A stretch of 64,000 nucleotides of DNA from Mycobacterium sp. GTDB lineage: Bacteria; Actinomycetota; Actinomycetes; Mycobacteriales; Mycobacteriaceae. The notes beneath the pieces were generated by a model. That model was not told the DNA's origin and ran no database searches. It saw nothing but the letters and a program-made list of their open reading frames with translations. Positions 46,107-58,400 of this stretch are shown piece by piece. How positions within the stretch are numbered: the stretch's first letter is position 1; every line of letters starts with the position of its first letter. The translations under genes were made by a program, and so were the position numbers. The stretch spans positions 64,188-128,187 of the forward strand of contig NZ_PKEK01000010.1 of NCBI RefSeq assembly GCF_002863225.1, read 5' to 3'.

Positions 46107-46868
46107 ATGACTGAGACGATCAAGACCGACGACAAGCAAGCGTCACCGGAGAGGCCGGGACTGTCGTCGTTGCAGAAGTCGCTCTTCGGCGTCTTGGCGT
46201 TCTTCTTCATCATTCACATCGTGTTCTGGTACCTCGAATTTCATGCCGGGGTGTCCCACTTCGTAGCGTCCACCACGTTGGTCGTCTTCGTTGTGGGCTG
46301 CTTCTTGACTGCACTGGCGATGCCGTGGCTTCCGCTACCGGGCCAGCGTGACTGGACCAGATCGGAACGACTGAGCGCGATGGTCATTGCGTGGGTCTTC
46401 ATCGCCCTGATACCGCGATTCATTTGGGAACTACCGTGGCTCTTGCTCTTTGACCAGATCAAAGCCGGCGTCCAACACGGTGCGCTTTGGACCTATATGT
46501 GGTCGCCCATCCTCCTTGGCGGCGACGCGCGTTACCTGAACGGCGACCCGCTCATCGTCGTCCTGGAGTGGATTGCCTTCTTCATCGGACTATTCGAGGC
46601 CTACGCGATGGTGCAGTTCTTCCGAAATGGTAAGCAGTTCACCAGCACTCAACTGTCTTTCATCATGGGCGGGATGATCGTGGAGGTCACACTGCCTGCG
46701 GTCTACTTCGGGGTAGAGGTCGCCAACAACTTGCAAAGCATGACCAGTCCCGTCGAGATGTGGATCAAATTCGTAGTCCTGAACCTGCTGTGGTGCACCA
46801 TGCCGTTCGTCACCTACTTCTGGGGCGTCCGCAGGCTGGCTCGCCAGGACCTCGCGGTGAAGTTTTGA
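46107..46868 (+). CDS. Integral membrane protein of unknown function, 253 aa
   Basis: The start is ATG 46107 after CGAGGAGTGGACC. The protein has about six hydrophobic helices (for example LFGVLAFFFIIHIVFWYLEF and AMVIAWVFIALIPRFIWELP) with charged residues inside (RFIWELPWLL, LEWIAFFIGLFEAYA). This recalls the four- to five-helix EXPERA/emopamil-binding fold of sterol isomerases, but similarity is weak. Upstream, CGTGCAATGC and GCATGCCGCTGCACG can form a hairpin in the 5' leader. It lies between two TetR genes and before a Rieske oxygenase, a context typical of sterol or aromatic catabolism. Confidence 0.75.
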   Translation: MTETIKTDDKQASPERPGLSSLQKSLFGVLAFFFIIHIVFWYLEFHAGVSHFVASTTLVVFVVGCFLTALAMPWLPLPGQRDWTRSERLSAMVIAWVFIALIPRFIWELPWLLLFDQIKAGVQHGALWTYMWSPILLGGDARYLNGDPLIVVLEWIAFFIGLFEAYAMVQFFRNGKQFTSTQLSFIMGGMIVEVTLPAVYFGVEVANNLQSMTSPVEMWIKFVVLNLLWCTMPFVTYFWGVRRLARQDLAVKF

Positions 46869-46909
46869 ACGCGACCCGCCGGGTCACTCACGGCAGACGG
46901 GGTGGCGCA

Positions 46910-47518
46910 TTACCGGCTGATTGCTGCGCGGGCGCGAACTGAGGGCGCAATCCAATCCGCAAGGAATTGCCGCAGTTTCGCACCAGAACGCGCCGGCCGT
47001 CCAGGATCCACGATCAACGACTGCAGCGTTCGCAGCATCACTTCGACGAGTTCGTCGAGCTTGTCATCCGCGAATCCCGCGCCGGCCCAGTCGACATCGA
47101 ACCGCTCAACGATGGATCGACCAAGATCAACGGCCATGTCAGAGGTGACGCCTGCTGTGAAGGCACTGGCCTTACCGGGTTCGAACACCAAGCTGAGGTA
47201 ACGGTCTTCGGCGATCTGCTCGAACGTGAACGCGATGCCCTCCACCACAGCCTCGGTGGGGTCAGAAATCGAAACCAGTTGCGCGGCAAGCCGATCCAAG
47301 AATCCACCTATTGCCGCTAAGGCCGTAGCAGCAATGAGTGCCTCTTGGGTTGGGAAGTACCGGTAGATCGTCTGGCGGGTGACTCCGAGTCGCTGAGCTA
47401 CCTCCGACACGTTGACGGTTCCGCCTTCGTCAATGATGCGCCGGGTCGCGGTGACGATTCGCTCGACCGCCTCGTCGTCGTCCTGGGGCATGTCGCCCGA
47501 CCACCCATGCCTACGCAT
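46910..47518 (-). CDS. TetR-family regulator, divergent from Rieske oxygenase
   Basis: A 202-residue TetR protein with the helix-turn-helix at about residues 37-60 (VNVSEVAQRLGVTRQTIYRY then FPTQEALIAAT). Its gene is divergent from the Rieske oxygenase; the 92-nt gap contains ATACA and TGTAT arms that may be the operator. It very likely represses the oxygenase gene. Inducer unknown, perhaps the oxygenase substrate. Confidence 0.86.
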   Translation of the reverse strand: MRRHGWSGDMPQDDDEAVERIVTATRRIIDEGGTVNVSEVAQRLGVTRQTIYRYFPTQEALIAATALAAIGGFLDRLAAQLVSISDPTEAVVEGIAFTFEQIAEDRYLSLVFEPGKASAFTAGVTSDMAVDLGRSIVERFDVDWAGAGFADDKLDELVEVMLRTLQSLIVDPGRPARSGAKLRQFLADWIAPSVRARAAISR

Positions 47519-47552
47519 GACGTGATCGTCGCATAGCGTCCAGCATCATTTG

Positions 47553-47581
47553 TTGACAATACAGTGCATGTCGAATGTATG
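47553..47581 (+). promoter_or_regulatory. Promoter and possible operator of the Rieske oxygenase gene
   Basis: TTGACA at 47553-47558 is a perfect -35; 17 nt later TGTATG serves as a weak -10. The inverted arms ATACA (47559-47563) and TGTAT (47576-47580) lie across it, suiting a TetR operator. Confidence 0.55.
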
Positions 47582-47610
47582 GTCTGAGTGGCCGTTCAGA
47601 GGAGTGCGCG

Positions 47611-48783
47611 ATGACGCTGGCAAGCAACCGACCTGCCCACGGAACTGATGAGACGCTCACCCGGCGTGCGCTCCACCATGCGATCAACCGAACGACCGAC
47701 TTCGCCGACACGGAGTTGCGGGTTCCGCTGCACTACTACCGCGACCCCAAGATCACCGAGATCGAGGAGTCACAGATTCTGCGTCGAGTGCCGCTGGCCG
47801 TCGTGCCGTCTGCGCAGATTCCCGAGAAGAACGACTACGTTGTCCGCTCCGTCCTGGGTGATTCCCTGCTGGTCACCCGTGACCGATCCGGTACCAGCCA
47901 CGTGTTCCTGAACTACTGCCGCCATCGCGGAGCCATGCCCGCGTGCGGGTCCGGGAACTCGTCTCGCTTCGTGTGCCCGTACCACGCGTGGACTTACAAA
48001 AACACCGGAGAACTGTTCACGGTTCCAGGCAAGGCCGGCTTCTCTTCAATGGACACAACGGATTACGGTCTGGTCGAACTGCCCTCCGATGAGCGCTACG
48101 GCTTCGTCTGGGCGGTCTTGACTGCGGACGCCACAATCGACCTCGACGCGCACCTCGGAGACCTGGCCGCTGAACTCGAGCTCTGGAACTACGACTCTTT
48201 CGGCTACCACACCGAGCGCGAGTTCACGTCCGAGGTCTCGTGGAAGGGCGCGCTGGAAGCGTTCGCCGAGGGATACCACTTCCCCTACGTCCACGGCCAG
48301 AGCCTCATCGGCCAAAACACCCTCGCCAACACCACGATCTACGACGAGTTCGGCAAACATCATCGACTCGGCTTCCCGTTCAACTGGATCACCAATGTAC
48401 AAACGGACCCCGCCGCGTCGGCGGAACCGTCCGCCAACATGGGCGTCATCTACTGGGTGTATCCCAACCTCATCCTCGCCAACAGCCCAGTCGGCGTGGA
48501 GATCATCGACATCCTCCCCGACGGAGAACCCACCCGCTGCACCGTCCGCCACAGTTGGATGGGCCGAGTCCCGGCAACCACCGACGACATGCGAGCGGGT
48601 TACGACGCAATCTACGAAGGAGTGCACGCCGCCGTCAGAGACGAGGACTTCGCGATGTTGCCTCAATGCGGAGAGGGAGTCCGCCACGGACAACACGATC
48701 ACATGATCATCGGGCGCAACGAGATCGGCGTCCAGCACATGATCAGGGTCTTCGCCCAGGAACTGGGTGTCGCGCTGGCGTAG
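47611..48783 (+). CDS. Rieske non-haem iron oxygenase, alpha subunit
   Basis: A 390-residue aromatic-ring/sterol-type oxygenase. The start is ATG 47611 (AGAGGAGTGCGCG before it). The Rieske cluster ligands are C103 and H105 (YCRHRGAMPACG) and C122 and H125 (VCPYHAWTY). The mononuclear iron site is in FAEGYHFPYVHGQSL. It inserts O2 into an organic substrate with electrons from a separate reductase and ferredoxin, neither of which is in the window. The divergent TetR gene probably controls it. Substrate unknown. Confidence 0.9.
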   Translation: MTLASNRPAHGTDETLTRRALHHAINRTTDFADTELRVPLHYYRDPKITEIEESQILRRVPLAVVPSAQIPEKNDYVVRSVLGDSLLVTRDRSGTSHVFLNYCRHRGAMPACGSGNSSRFVCPYHAWTYKNTGELFTVPGKAGFSSMDTTDYGLVELPSDERYGFVWAVLTADATIDLDAHLGDLAAELELWNYDSFGYHTEREFTSEVSWKGALEAFAEGYHFPYVHGQSLIGQNTLANTTIYDEFGKHHRLGFPFNWITNVQTDPAASAEPSANMGVIYWVYPNLILANSPVGVEIIDILPDGEPTRCTVRHSWMGRVPATTDDMRAGYDAIYEGVHAAVRDEDFAMLPQCGEGVRHGQHDHMIIGRNEIGVQHMIRVFAQELGVALA

Positions 48784-48815
48784 CGCATGCACGGAGGAAT
48801 CGGCCTCGCTTGCAT

Positions 48816-51170
48816 TCACCGTCTCGGGCCACCGAACGACGGCGGCGCCGAGGATGGACCGCTGCCCCACAACAGGTTCGGGACGGCCGACAGCGAAAAT
48901 GCGACGTCGCCGCCGGTCCGGATGATCGACTCCGGAAGATACGTCTGATCGCTGGGCCGATCGTCGATGCTGAGGCCGTTGATGTAGGTCAGCCCGTCCG
49001 ACGCCCCCGGGGCGGAGAGACGAATGCTTTTGCCTGCCGGCAAAGCGATTTCGACGCGGTCGAACAGCGGGGTGTTGACCGCGAGGATCGGCGTGCCTGG
49101 CGTGACGGGATAGAGGCCCAGCGCCGCCCAGACGTACCAACTCGACATCGCCCCGAGGTCGTCGTTGCCCGGTTCACCGTCGGGCGTCGGGCTGAAGGCG
49201 GTGCGGCGCACCCGATCGACCGTCAGCTGGGTTTTCCACGGCTGGCCGATGTAGTCGTACAACCACGGGACGCCGAAGTTCGGCTCGTTGCCGATCCACA
49301 GGTTGGGTTTGTACGGGCCGGCATTGACCTCGCTGGTGAAGCGGTCGAGTCGTAGGCCCGTCGCCAGCGGGCCGCCGAGCGCGTTCACCAGCCCGGCAAC
49401 ATTGTGCGGGACCATCCAGAGGTACTGCTCGGCGTTGCCCTCCTCGAATCCCTCCTGTCCGAGGTGGTCGGCGTCGGGCAGCACGAGTCCGGGACCGTCG
49501 GCGAATTTGCCGGCGGTGTCGCGGGGCGACAGATAGCCGGTCGCGGGATTGAGCAAGTTACGCCAGAACTGCGCTCGCCTCTGGAATTCGGTTGTAACAG
49601 AACCGAATCCGATCGATTCGGCAAAACGGGCGATCGCGAAGTCATCGACCGACCACTCCAGCGTCACTGACGCACCGGGATAGGAATTGACACTGCCGAA
49701 TGGTCGCGTCTGGGGCAGGTAGCCGTATTCGACGTAGCTTTTGGCGATCGGCCGCTCCACGTAGTCGCCCAGCCCGACACCACCTTCGGACGCTGCCTTC
49801 AGCATGTAATACAGCGCGGTTTTGACGTCGAAGTCGTTGCCGCCGAATGTGTACAGCCCGACGATGAGCGGGACCGGGTTGTCTCCGGTCATGATCGCGG
49901 TCGACGAATTAGCCAGTCCCCAGCGCGGAAACGCTCCGCTCTGCGCGGCGTCGTTCACCAGCGACTGCGCCATGTCACCGGCCCGCTCCGGAAACAGCAA
50001 CGCCTGCAGCGCGGCCAGGCAACGGTAGGTGTCCCAGTCGGAGAAGTTGGCGTATTGGGCGTGCCCCTTGGCGACGGTGTGCACGCCACCGTCGAATCCG
50101 AGGTAGTTGCCGTCGACGTCGTTGAAAGTGTTGGGGTGCAACAGGGATCGATACAGTGCCGTGTAGAACGTGTTCAGGTCGTCACGGTTGGTTCCAGCAA
50201 CCCGAATCCGTGACAGCGCCGCGTTCCATTCCGTGGCTGCGGCCGCGCGGACGTCATCGAAGCCGCGACCGCGTTCGGCAGCCAGGTTGGCCCGGGCGCC
50301 GTCGACACTGACGTAGGAGATCGCCGTGTGCACCTCGATCACCGAGCCGGCCGGAAACTCGACCCATCCCCCGACCTGCGCCGCCTTGGCCGCGCGCGCT
50401 CCCGGGTGCACCGCGTGCCCATCGAAGGTGCCGTGGGAGATGAACGGCCGGCTGACTGTCATCACGAAGTACACGGTGTAGGTGTTCTTGGCGCCGCAGA
50501 ATCCACCGGATGTCGCCGACCCGGTGATCGTCGTGTTGTCGTCGCCGATCTCGATGCTCGACGCAGAGTTGCCCGCCAGTGATCCGCCGGGGCGCACGTG
50601 GAAGATCGCGGGCCGACCGTCGGCGGGATAGCGGTACCGGCCGACACCGGTACGGGTGGTGGCGGTCAGTTCCGCACTCACTCCGGTGTCGGGAAAACGC
50701 GCCGCGTAGTAGCCGGGTGTGCCGATCTCGGTGTCGTCGTGCGCGATCGTCTCCCAGGCCCACCAGGGTTGCGCGCCGATCGGCGTGGTGGTCGGCAGCA
50801 CCGGGATATCGCCGAAAGCCGGACAGCCTGCTGAGGCGTGGGTCAGGCTGAACCCCGTCGAGCGGGGGTTGCGGTAGTCGTAGCCGGCGTAGGTGTCGGT
50901 GGTGTCCGGCGAATACTGCACCATCCCGAACGGCGTCGCGGCGCCGGGAAAGTTGTTGATCTCCCCCATCGTCTCGCTGCCTGTTCCGGTGCCGATGAGC
51001 GTGTTGACGTGCTCGACCGGATTCACGACCAGCGGGAGCTCCTCGGCGCGAGCCGGAGCAACCGTCAGCGGCACCCAGACACCAGCCGCGGCGATCACCA
51101 CGGTGAGTGCGCCAAAAGCTCTCCGGGTCCACCCCATTCGACGCAGCGTATTGGTTGCCCGCTGCCGCAT
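48816..51170 (-). CDS. Exported GH92 alpha-mannosidase family protein
   Basis: A 784-residue glycoside hydrolase of family 92, calcium-dependent alpha-mannosidases acting on alpha-1,2 and other linkages. The N-terminus [20 protein letters not shown] followed by a hydrophobic stretch and APARA suggests a signal peptide, possibly Tat (TRRAFG). GH92 landmarks include [67 protein letters not shown] and [20 protein letters not shown]. It could trim mycobacterial mannan or lipoarabinomannan, or host glycans. It is divergent from the giant gene at 51355; longer starts up to 51362 overlap that promoter and are not favoured. Confidence 0.9.
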   Translation of the reverse strand: MRQRATNTLRRMGWTRRAFGALTVVIAAAGVWVPLTVAPARAEELPLVVNPVEHVNTLIGTGTGSETMGEINNFPGAATPFGMVQYSPDTTDTYAGYDYRNPRSTGFSLTHASAGCPAFGDIPVLPTTTPIGAQPWWAWETIAHDDTEIGTPGYYAARFPDTGVSAELTATTRTGVGRYRYPADGRPAIFHVRPGGSLAGNSASSIEIGDDNTTITGSATSGGFCGAKNTYTVYFVMTVSRPFISHGTFDGHAVHPGARAAKAAQVGGWVEFPAGSVIEVHTAISYVSVDGARANLAAERGRGFDDVRAAAATEWNAALSRIRVAGTNRDDLNTFYTALYRSLLHPNTFNDVDGNYLGFDGGVHTVAKGHAQYANFSDWDTYRCLAALQALLFPERAGDMAQSLVNDAAQSGAFPRWGLANSSTAIMTGDNPVPLIVGLYTFGGNDFDVKTALYYMLKAASEGGVGLGDYVERPIAKSYVEYGYLPQTRPFGSVNSYPGASVTLEWSVDDFAIARFAESIGFGSVTTEFQRRAQFWRNLLNPATGYLSPRDTAGKFADGPGLVLPDADHLGQEGFEEGNAEQYLWMVPHNVAGLVNALGGPLATGLRLDRFTSEVNAGPYKPNLWIGNEPNFGVPWLYDYIGQPWKTQLTVDRVRRTAFSPTPDGEPGNDDLGAMSSWYVWAALGLYPVTPGTPILAVNTPLFDRVEIALPAGKSIRLSAPGASDGLTYINGLSIDDRPSDQTYLPESIIRTGGDVAFSLSAVPNLLWGSGPSSAPPSFGGPRR

Positions 51171-51354
51171 TGCCGTTTCGGCCGCGACCGGGCGAGCAGG
51201 ACGGCTCCGCCGGGCAAAACAAGGGAAAACCCTATAGCAAACCGCGCGGTCCACGACATAGCGTTGGCTGGTCGCGACCGGCGTCAGGCGCGCCGGACAC
51301 GCCCGCGCAAACGTTTTCGATGTGGATCGGCGATCCGCCATCCGGAAAGGCCGC

Positions 51355-54300
51355 GTGAGCATGCCCGAACACGGCAGAGCCGTTGCGACTCAACGTGACC
51401 CATTCCACCTCGATGTTTTCATGCGCTCGCCCGAAGGGACATTGCTGCACCTCTGGGGACGGGACGGTGACGCGGACCCTTTCGACAACGCGATGGACCT
51501 CGGCGGCGCACTCGACTCCGAGCCGGTGGCGGTCAGGCGATTCCCCGCGGGCATGGACGTCTTCGCCTTGAGCAAGGTTGCCGTGGGTTCCTCCGAGGGA
51601 CCGAAAATCTTGCACTGGTCCTGGAGCCCCACCAGCGGACTGTGGACCGGGCCTGACGAACTTCCCGGTTTCGCGGCCACCGCGCCAGGAGCGGTGGCCG
51701 ATGACGATCGACTGTACGTGTTCGCACGAAGCGTCGACGGGCCGATTCGGTGGTGGCTGAAAGTCGGGGACGCGGACTGGAAAGACAAAGGACCGCTCTT
51801 CATCGGTCCACGGTTCGCCGTCGGGGATCCCATTGCGATCCGCCGAGCCAAAGACATAATCGATGTCTATTACTGCGCGCAGCATCCGGACGTCGAACCC
51901 GGCGATCTGCAGGATAAGCGCACCATCGTCGTGACCGACACGCTCACCCACACCGGCGACGGTAGACACACCGTCGAGGAACACCAATGCCGGACGCTGC
52001 ACCATGTTTTCGACACCCGAAGCGTCACCGCGTATTCGCGAAACGATCAAAGACAGGACGTCTTCGCGCGCTCCACAGCCGGCGACCTGATTCATTGGGG
52101 CAGGGGCTGGATATATGAACCGGCGGAGACCGACGATGGCTGGTACGGCCCCGAGAAAATCACCGGCATCGCACCTCCGCGGCTCACACTCGACCCCGTC
52201 GCCGTCAACCGCGTCGGGCACGCCGACATCTTCTACCCCGACAAAGCCTCAGGAGCGCTGCGGCGCTGGACTTGGAACGAACGCACGTGGGAACCCAACG
52301 ACGCCGGTCCCGGCATCTTTCCGAGCACCCCCGTTGCGGTCACCCGCAATAAAGACACCATCGAATTGGTGCTCCGCACCGGCGATTACCAGGTGACCGT
52401 ATGGAAGTGGAGTGAGGCCGTACCGGGTTCGGACCATGGTTGGACCGGGCCGAAGGTCTGGACGGCGAGTGCGTTCAAACAGGCTCCGACGCAGGACCCC
52501 CTCGCCGGCACCACCGATGACGATCCGCCCGACTTTCTGATCGTTCGCCCCGACGACCACGTCCTGCTCGGAGTGAGCGCACCCGGACACGTGGTGCGAC
52601 AGAACCCGACACCTGACCCACCGACGCTCGAAATTCCGGGCGGCGACGTCGTCGTCACGCTTCCGCCTCAACATATCGCCGAGCAGGTGTCGAGGCCTAA
52701 AGAAGTTGCCGCAGGGGGTGTCTGGCATGCCCTGCTGTCGGGTCCGAGCCGTGTCACGCTCGCCGAGGTGCCGAGCGCGCCTATCACCTCGGCCGATCTG
52801 CTCAACGCATTCGACGGCCATCCCGTATCGCCGGACGACAATGCGATCGAGTTGCCGCGCGGCCTGATGATCTCGCCGGAGACCACGGTGGACCAAGCGG
52901 CACCCGTCGTCCGGCATCCCGCCAACCCAGTGGGAAACGCGGGCACTTTCGCGATATGGCGGAGCAGGATCGAGTCCGCCGGAGACGGTGATCTGCACAT
53001 CAGGGCGTTGCGAGCCGGCCGCGACGAGAGCATTCCGGTGGCGCTTACCAAAGCCGATCGCGTCCTGATCGCCGAATTCTGCGCCGGATCCACGGCCGAA
53101 CAGCTACCGACCGCGAAGCGTCTTGAATTAAGCTGCCTCGGCGGTACTTTGGCGGCGTCGGGTAAATGGAGCACCTTCGAGTGGGACCACAACGCCGTGC
53201 TCGGCCGGGATCAGGCGGTGCGGACTTCGATCAAGGGTGTGCTCTATCCGTTCGGTCACCGGGCGGTGTGGGTTGAAATGACTGAGCGCAGCACCGACGA
53301 AAAAGTGGCGGTGTTGCGCAAGACCAACACCCTGTACATCACCGAGCCCGTGAAGCACCCCGGAGTTGACGCTCCGACGAATCTCCGAAATGCATTCCCG
53401 TTCAGCGAAATCGAAATCGGACAACGCGAGTATCGCAACCTGGACACCGCGGTCTGGACCAAGTTCCCCCGCCCGGCCAAAGCCTCCGCCGAACTGCAAG
53501 CCCAGTGTGACCGCCTGACCGGGCAACTCGATCGCCTCCACGAAGAGATATTTCTCAACGGAGCGATCGGTGGTGTCACCACGGAACGGCTCGCCGACGG
53601 CACAGCCGAGGCCATCAAATACCTGCAGCTGTATACGAAGCGCCAACGCCTCCAGCAGTTGATCGCGCTGTGGGACGAGCAAGGCACCGGAAGCGTCGAC
53701 GTGCCAACGTTCTTCACACCGACGACCAAAGGCAGGGCGCTGCAGTTCCAGGTGCGCTGCACGGCGAAGAACGGCGACATCCACTTCCCGCTGGAGATGA
53801 TCTTCGTCGCCGATCTCGATCTGGACGACGAGTTCCGACCGCCGTTCCGGTCGCTGACCGACTCCCGCGTCACCGACGCTTTGCTCACCACCTACATACG
53901 CAGCGGCGGCGGTGTGATCGACCTGCCAAGTGTACCAATAGATCTGGTGCCCTACACCCCAGCGACATTCGCCGGCCCGGACGCCGCGACCGAGCTCCAG
54001 ACCACCGTGCACGAAGTACGGCGCCTCAACATCGTCGGCAACCACCACCTCCGCGGCTACCTGCCGTCGCTCGGTGTGCCCGGTGATCCCACGTCCTGGG
54101 CAGCGCACATCGGCATGCCCACGATCCGTTCGCTGGTCGGCACGGACCCGACTGCGCAGATCTCCTTCACGCAGGACTATCTGCAGGATGCCGCGGCCGA
54201 TGTCGCGCTGAACCTCATCGACAAGTTCGAACTCGACTTCACCGACATGAAAGACCGCGCAGGTGGACTCGCGGGACCCAAGATGGTGGTAGACCAAATC

Positions 54301-55467
54301 TCTCGGGTCAGTGGGCTGGCCAACGCCGACCCCGCCACACTGCTGTCCGAGGGCGCTTCGCTGTTGGGCTTCTCGCTGCGCGATCTGATCGGCTCGATCG
54401 ACGTGCCACCCGAACTCAAGACGATCGTTCGCGACGGTGTGCCCAACGAGGTCAGGATGAGGTGGCAGACCGTCCCGCTCAAGCCGGTCCCGATGTTCAG
54501 GCCCGGCAACAATTCGACAGTGACGATCGACGTTGTCAGCTCCGGGGCCGACAACAAGACATCCTGCATCGCCAACAATTTCACGTTGCAGATCCCGGCA
54601 CCCGGACCAGACGCGACGCACCCCAACGCGCTGATCGAGATCGACTTCAAGACAGTCGAATTCCACCAGAACACCGGTGAAGCCGCCAAGGTGTCGGTGG
54701 ACATCAGCGGCATCAGGTTCGTCGGCCGACTGAAATTGCTGGAGTCGCTCCAGCAAGCGATCGGCGACTTCAACCGCCTGCCGGTCAAGATCGAAGCCGC
54801 TAAGGACAAGGTCGTCGCACGCTATCAGCTGCCGCTGCCGGACGTCTCGGCGATGTCGTTCGTGATGAGCAATCTGGTGTTCAGCGCCGCGCTGACGATT
54901 CCGTTCAACAAGGAACCGGTGACTATCGCAGTCGGATTCGCCTCGCGCGAAAGGCCTTTCACGTTGACCGTGCTGATGTTCGGTGGCGGTGGTTATGTGG
55001 ACCTGGAGTTGGCCAACACGGGGCTGCGGCGGCTGGAGATCTCTCTGCAGTTCGGGGCCGCGATCGGAATGAACTTCGGAATCGGTAAGGCCGAGGTGCA
55101 CGCGTTCGGCGGCATCCGCTACGCCTTGGAGTCCGGCACGCCGAAGCTCACCGGATACATCCACATCGGCGGCAGTCTCGACGTGCTAGGCCTCGTCTCG
55201 GTGTCGGTGGAACTGCGCCTCGAACTCGCCTACGACTTCGGGCACAACTGGCTCGTCGGACGGGCCACGCTGGTCATCGACATCGACATCACGCTGTACT
55301 CGGATTCTTTCGAACTCGACAGCGGCGAATGGGTGATCGCGGGTGGCTCCGGTTCACACGAACTCTCGAGCCCGGAACCGTCACCGTTCATCGCACTGCC
55401 CACACCCGACCCGACTGGTAGCGAGGCCTGGGCGCGCTACCGTGCCGCGTTCGCGGAGGTGAATTAG
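51355..55467 (+). CDS. Giant beta-propeller protein of unknown function, 1370 aa
   Basis: The GTG at 51355 follows GGAAAGGCCGC; ATG 51361 is an alternative. Residues about 10-420 contain recurrent blade-like units ([57 protein letters not shown]), matching the DUF346/PLL-lectin-like beta-propeller pattern. Beta-rich sequence follows; about 715-780 is a helical, coiled-coil-like stretch ([20 protein letters not shown]). The last 250 residues are alternating beta ([40 protein letters not shown]). There is no signal peptide or membrane helix. The stop is 2 nt before the next giant gene, so the two are made together. I cannot name a function; a large assembled or exported complex is possible. Confidence 0.85.
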   Translation: MSMPEHGRAVATQRDPFHLDVFMRSPEGTLLHLWGRDGDADPFDNAMDLGGALDSEPVAVRRFPAGMDVFALSKVAVGSSEGPKILHWSWSPTSGLWTGPDELPGFAATAPGAVADDDRLYVFARSVDGPIRWWLKVGDADWKDKGPLFIGPRFAVGDPIAIRRAKDIIDVYYCAQHPDVEPGDLQDKRTIVVTDTLTHTGDGRHTVEEHQCRTLHHVFDTRSVTAYSRNDQRQDVFARSTAGDLIHWGRGWIYEPAETDDGWYGPEKITGIAPPRLTLDPVAVNRVGHADIFYPDKASGALRRWTWNERTWEPNDAGPGIFPSTPVAVTRNKDTIELVLRTGDYQVTVWKWSEAVPGSDHGWTGPKVWTASAFKQAPTQDPLAGTTDDDPPDFLIVRPDDHVLLGVSAPGHVVRQNPTPDPPTLEIPGGDVVVTLPPQHIAEQVSRPKEVAAGGVWHALLSGPSRVTLAEVPSAPITSADLLNAFDGHPVSPDDNAIELPRGLMISPETTVDQAAPVVRHPANPVGNAGTFAIWRSRIESAGDGDLHIRALRAGRDESIPVALTKADRVLIAEFCAGSTAEQLPTAKRLELSCLGGTLAASGKWSTFEWDHNAVLGRDQAVRTSIKGVLYPFGHRAVWVEMTERSTDEKVAVLRKTNTLYITEPVKHPGVDAPTNLRNAFPFSEIEIGQREYRNLDTAVWTKFPRPAKASAELQAQCDRLTGQLDRLHEEIFLNGAIGGVTTERLADGTAEAIKYLQLYTKRQRLQQLIALWDEQGTGSVDVPTFFTPTTKGRALQFQVRCTAKNGDIHFPLEMIFVADLDLDDEFRPPFRSLTDSRVTDALLTTYIRSGGGVIDLPSVPIDLVPYTPATFAGPDAATELQTTVHEVRRLNIVGNHHLRGYLPSLGVPGDPTSWAAHIGMPTIRSLVGTDPTAQISFTQDYLQDAAADVALNLIDKFELDFTDMKDRAGGLAGPKMVVDQISRVSGLANADPATLLSEGASLLGFSLRDLIGSIDVPPELKTIVRDGVPNEVRMRWQTVPLKPVPMFRPGNNSTVTIDVVSSGADNKTSCIANNFTLQIPAPGPDATHPNALIEIDFKTVEFHQNTGEAAKVSVDISGIRFVGRLKLLESLQQAIGDFNRLPVKIEAAKDKVVARYQLPLPDVSAMSFVMSNLVFSAALTIPFNKEPVTIAVGFASRERPFTLTVLMFGGGGYVDLELANTGLRRLEISLQFGAAIGMNFGIGKAEVHAFGGIRYALESGTPKLTGYIHIGGSLDVLGLVSVSVELRLELAYDFGHNWLVGRATLVIDIDITLYSDSFELDSGEWVIAGGSGSHELSSPEPSPFIALPTPDPTGSEAWARYRAAFAEVN

Positions 55468-55469
55468 CC

Positions 55470-58400
55470 GTGAACCGCATCCTGGTCATCGCCGTTCCGG
55501 CAGGCAAAGTCGACGCGAAAGGCACCGCTCGGTTGCGTGCGCTGATCGTCCCGCAGCTCGACGTGAACGACGAAAGACCGTTGTCCGACTTCGGTTTCCG
55601 CGACTGGCCGAGAACCGTCGAGCTGGTCCGGCCGAGTTTCGTCGCACAATTCGCGCCCGATACCGCGACCACCCCGGCGGCCAAGCCGCTGACTTTGGTG
55701 CCGCATGCGTCGTCAACGGTCTGGAACGGCTTCTTCGACAACGCCCGGGTGCGGCAGCCGCAATTCACCGAATACGGCGAACTGTACGTCGCTCCGACCT
55801 CAACGGATGCGCAGACGATCGTCGAGGGTTACGCAAAGACGGCGGGCACCCACACCGGCGACGACGACCCGGAGGTCGCGGCGAACGCCGCTGCCGCAGC
55901 GCGCGAGCAGTACCAGCAGTGGGTCGAGCCGCCGAAGGTCGCGCCACCGCCCGACGACTTCGGCAACGCCACGTTGACCGACGACTCGCACGATTGGTCG
56001 GTTCCGGATTTTCAGCGGACGGTATCGATGCTCCGCGAGCATCCCGCCGTACTGCTCCAGCTGGGCCTGATCCTCGAGTACACGTTGCGCGGCAGCGACA
56101 TCCCGACCGGCGCCGGATCACGCCTGGTACGTATCCACTCCGATCTCGATACCCGTGTACCGGCCACCGTCAGCGTGTTCGCGCCCTGGACCCGTTACCA
56201 ATTCGCCGACTCGCGGTTCCTGCCGTGGTCTGCGCCGGACAGCGATGTGACCCGCGGAATCGTGGATCTTGCCGGCGCAGCCAAGATCTCGGCCAAGCGA
56301 CAAGGTCAATCCAGCCGATGGGCCTTGGCGACCTTCGATGTCGCGGGGGCGGTGAGCCGCTTGCGCGAGGGCGCGCAGCGCGAAAATGCGGGCGGCACGG
56401 CCCCGAGCACGCTGCCGGTGCTGCGCTCCGCGGGGATCACGTTGCTGCGTCGTGGCCGCGAGCAGCAGTTGCGGCTGAAAGTTGCGAATAGGGTTCGGGC
56501 GCAATCACATCGCGCCGGTGGAGCACTCCCGGGCCCCGACGTCGCAGACCAGATATTCACCGCCGACGATCTCACGCTGGGCTATCGCGTCGACATCAGA
56601 GAGCAGACCGGGGATTGGACGCCGCTCTGCGAACGCGCGGCGACGTACTTCCTCGACGATCAGCCCTTCGGCCCCAGGGGTCAGCGCGAGGAGGGCCAGG
56701 TCAAGGTGAACGCAGCGGCTGTCGAGAAGGACAACGTGCTGCGGGCCGACGAGGCCGTAGTCCGTTGGTACGGTTGGAATCTCGCAATCCGCCGGCCGGT
56801 GTTCGACCAGAATGGGGAGCGGACGCCCGAGGAGAGTCGCGTCGAGGTCCCCTTCAACTTCCGGTGGGCCTTCGACCAGGTACCCCGAACCAGACAAATC
56901 CCGCTGCGATTCGGCCATGGCTATCACATGCGGGTCCGCGTCGCCGATATGGCAGGCGGCGGACTGGCGGCGGCCGACCTGCACGACGCCAACGAAGGCG
57001 AGTCCGACCTGGTTCTCTACGGACGTCACGAACCGGTTCCGCCACCTGAATTCGCACCTGTTCCAGGCCTATTGCCGGATTCCAATACTCAGCATGCGGT
57101 GGAGGTGTTCGGCCGCGGCGGCACGATCGACCGGCTTGTCGTGCGCAGCGATCCCGCGGGTGACGTGCCGATGGATGTCGAGCAATTCGCCGCGGCCCAC
57201 TCGTATCCTGCGAACAACTCGAGAATTTTGCTGCCTCCCCCGACGTCGATGACCATTGCCGAGCAGTACGGCGCGCTCGACGGAGCCGATTCCGTGACGT
57301 GGAGTTGGGTGCAGCGTGCGATGACCGCGCCTGCGGCCGACCCGAACGGCAGCTACACGTGGCTCCCCGACCCGGCCGCCCTGCAAGTCCAGGTATTCGT
57401 TCGGAGGCAGGCGGATTCACCGGCGCCGGGCCGCAAACTCACCGATCAGTGGGCACCGAGGTGGCCGGACCTCCATGCCAAACGACTCGAGTTGGACGGC
57501 CGGGCACCCAACGAAGAGGTCGTCGAATGGGGCGAGAGTCACGTCGCGCCGGTGCGAACGCTTTTCGCCCGCCTCGACGCGGGGCTGCAGGTCGATCTGG
57601 AACTCTCCTCGACCATCCGCACCACCGAGATCGACAAATTCGAGGTGAAGGCCTGGGCGGACGGCGGCGCGGAAGCGCTTATCCCGCAGGGTCGCCATCC
57701 GATGGCAACACCGCCCCGGGTCGTAGAACTCGTCCACGCGGTGCGGCGGCCGATCAACCCACCTAAATCGGTGCTGAGCGGGACCCGGCGCAGGGGCGAC
57801 CACGTCGCGGTGCTGATCGACCACGGCGTTCTATTCGGAATCCACCGGCCCAGCACTGGTCAGTTGGACGTCAAAGCGCAGTGGCATGAGCCTTCGGACA
57901 GCGAAGCGCCCGGCCCGGTGATCACCGAAGAGGTCGTCTCGATGACCGTGGGACGTGACGCCGTCGTGATCGGCGATCCGACGCTGTCTGCGGACGACGG
58001 AACGACCGTGTCCTCGTTCCGTCACGACTTCGGAGACACCCGCCACCGCATGGTCACCTACACGTTGACCGCGCTGAGCCGCTACCGGGATTTCTTCAAC
58101 GACGGCGACGACGACGACTTCCGCAGCAGCAGAACACTTTCCGCCGTCAGTATTCCCAACTCGGCGCGCCCGGCGCCGCCCGTTGTGCTCTCGGTGTCGC
58201 CCGCCTTCACCACGAGCATCTCCGAGGTCGGGTCGACTCAGGTCCAGCGCACCCGCCGAGGAAAGACCGTCCGAGTCGAGCTCGCCCGGCCATGGAACGT
58301 CTCCGGGGAAGGTGAGCAGCTCGCTGTCGTCGTCGCGACCGATTCGTCGGATGCGTACCTTCGGAAGACCGGCCGGGTTCTGTCGCGGCTCTACCGCGAC

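Noticed and set aside
53128..55164. 678-codon minus-strand frame opposite the propeller protein gene
   Set aside because: No recognisable domain and a composition typical of antisense frames; the plus-strand frame is more than twice as long, with good start and coupling.
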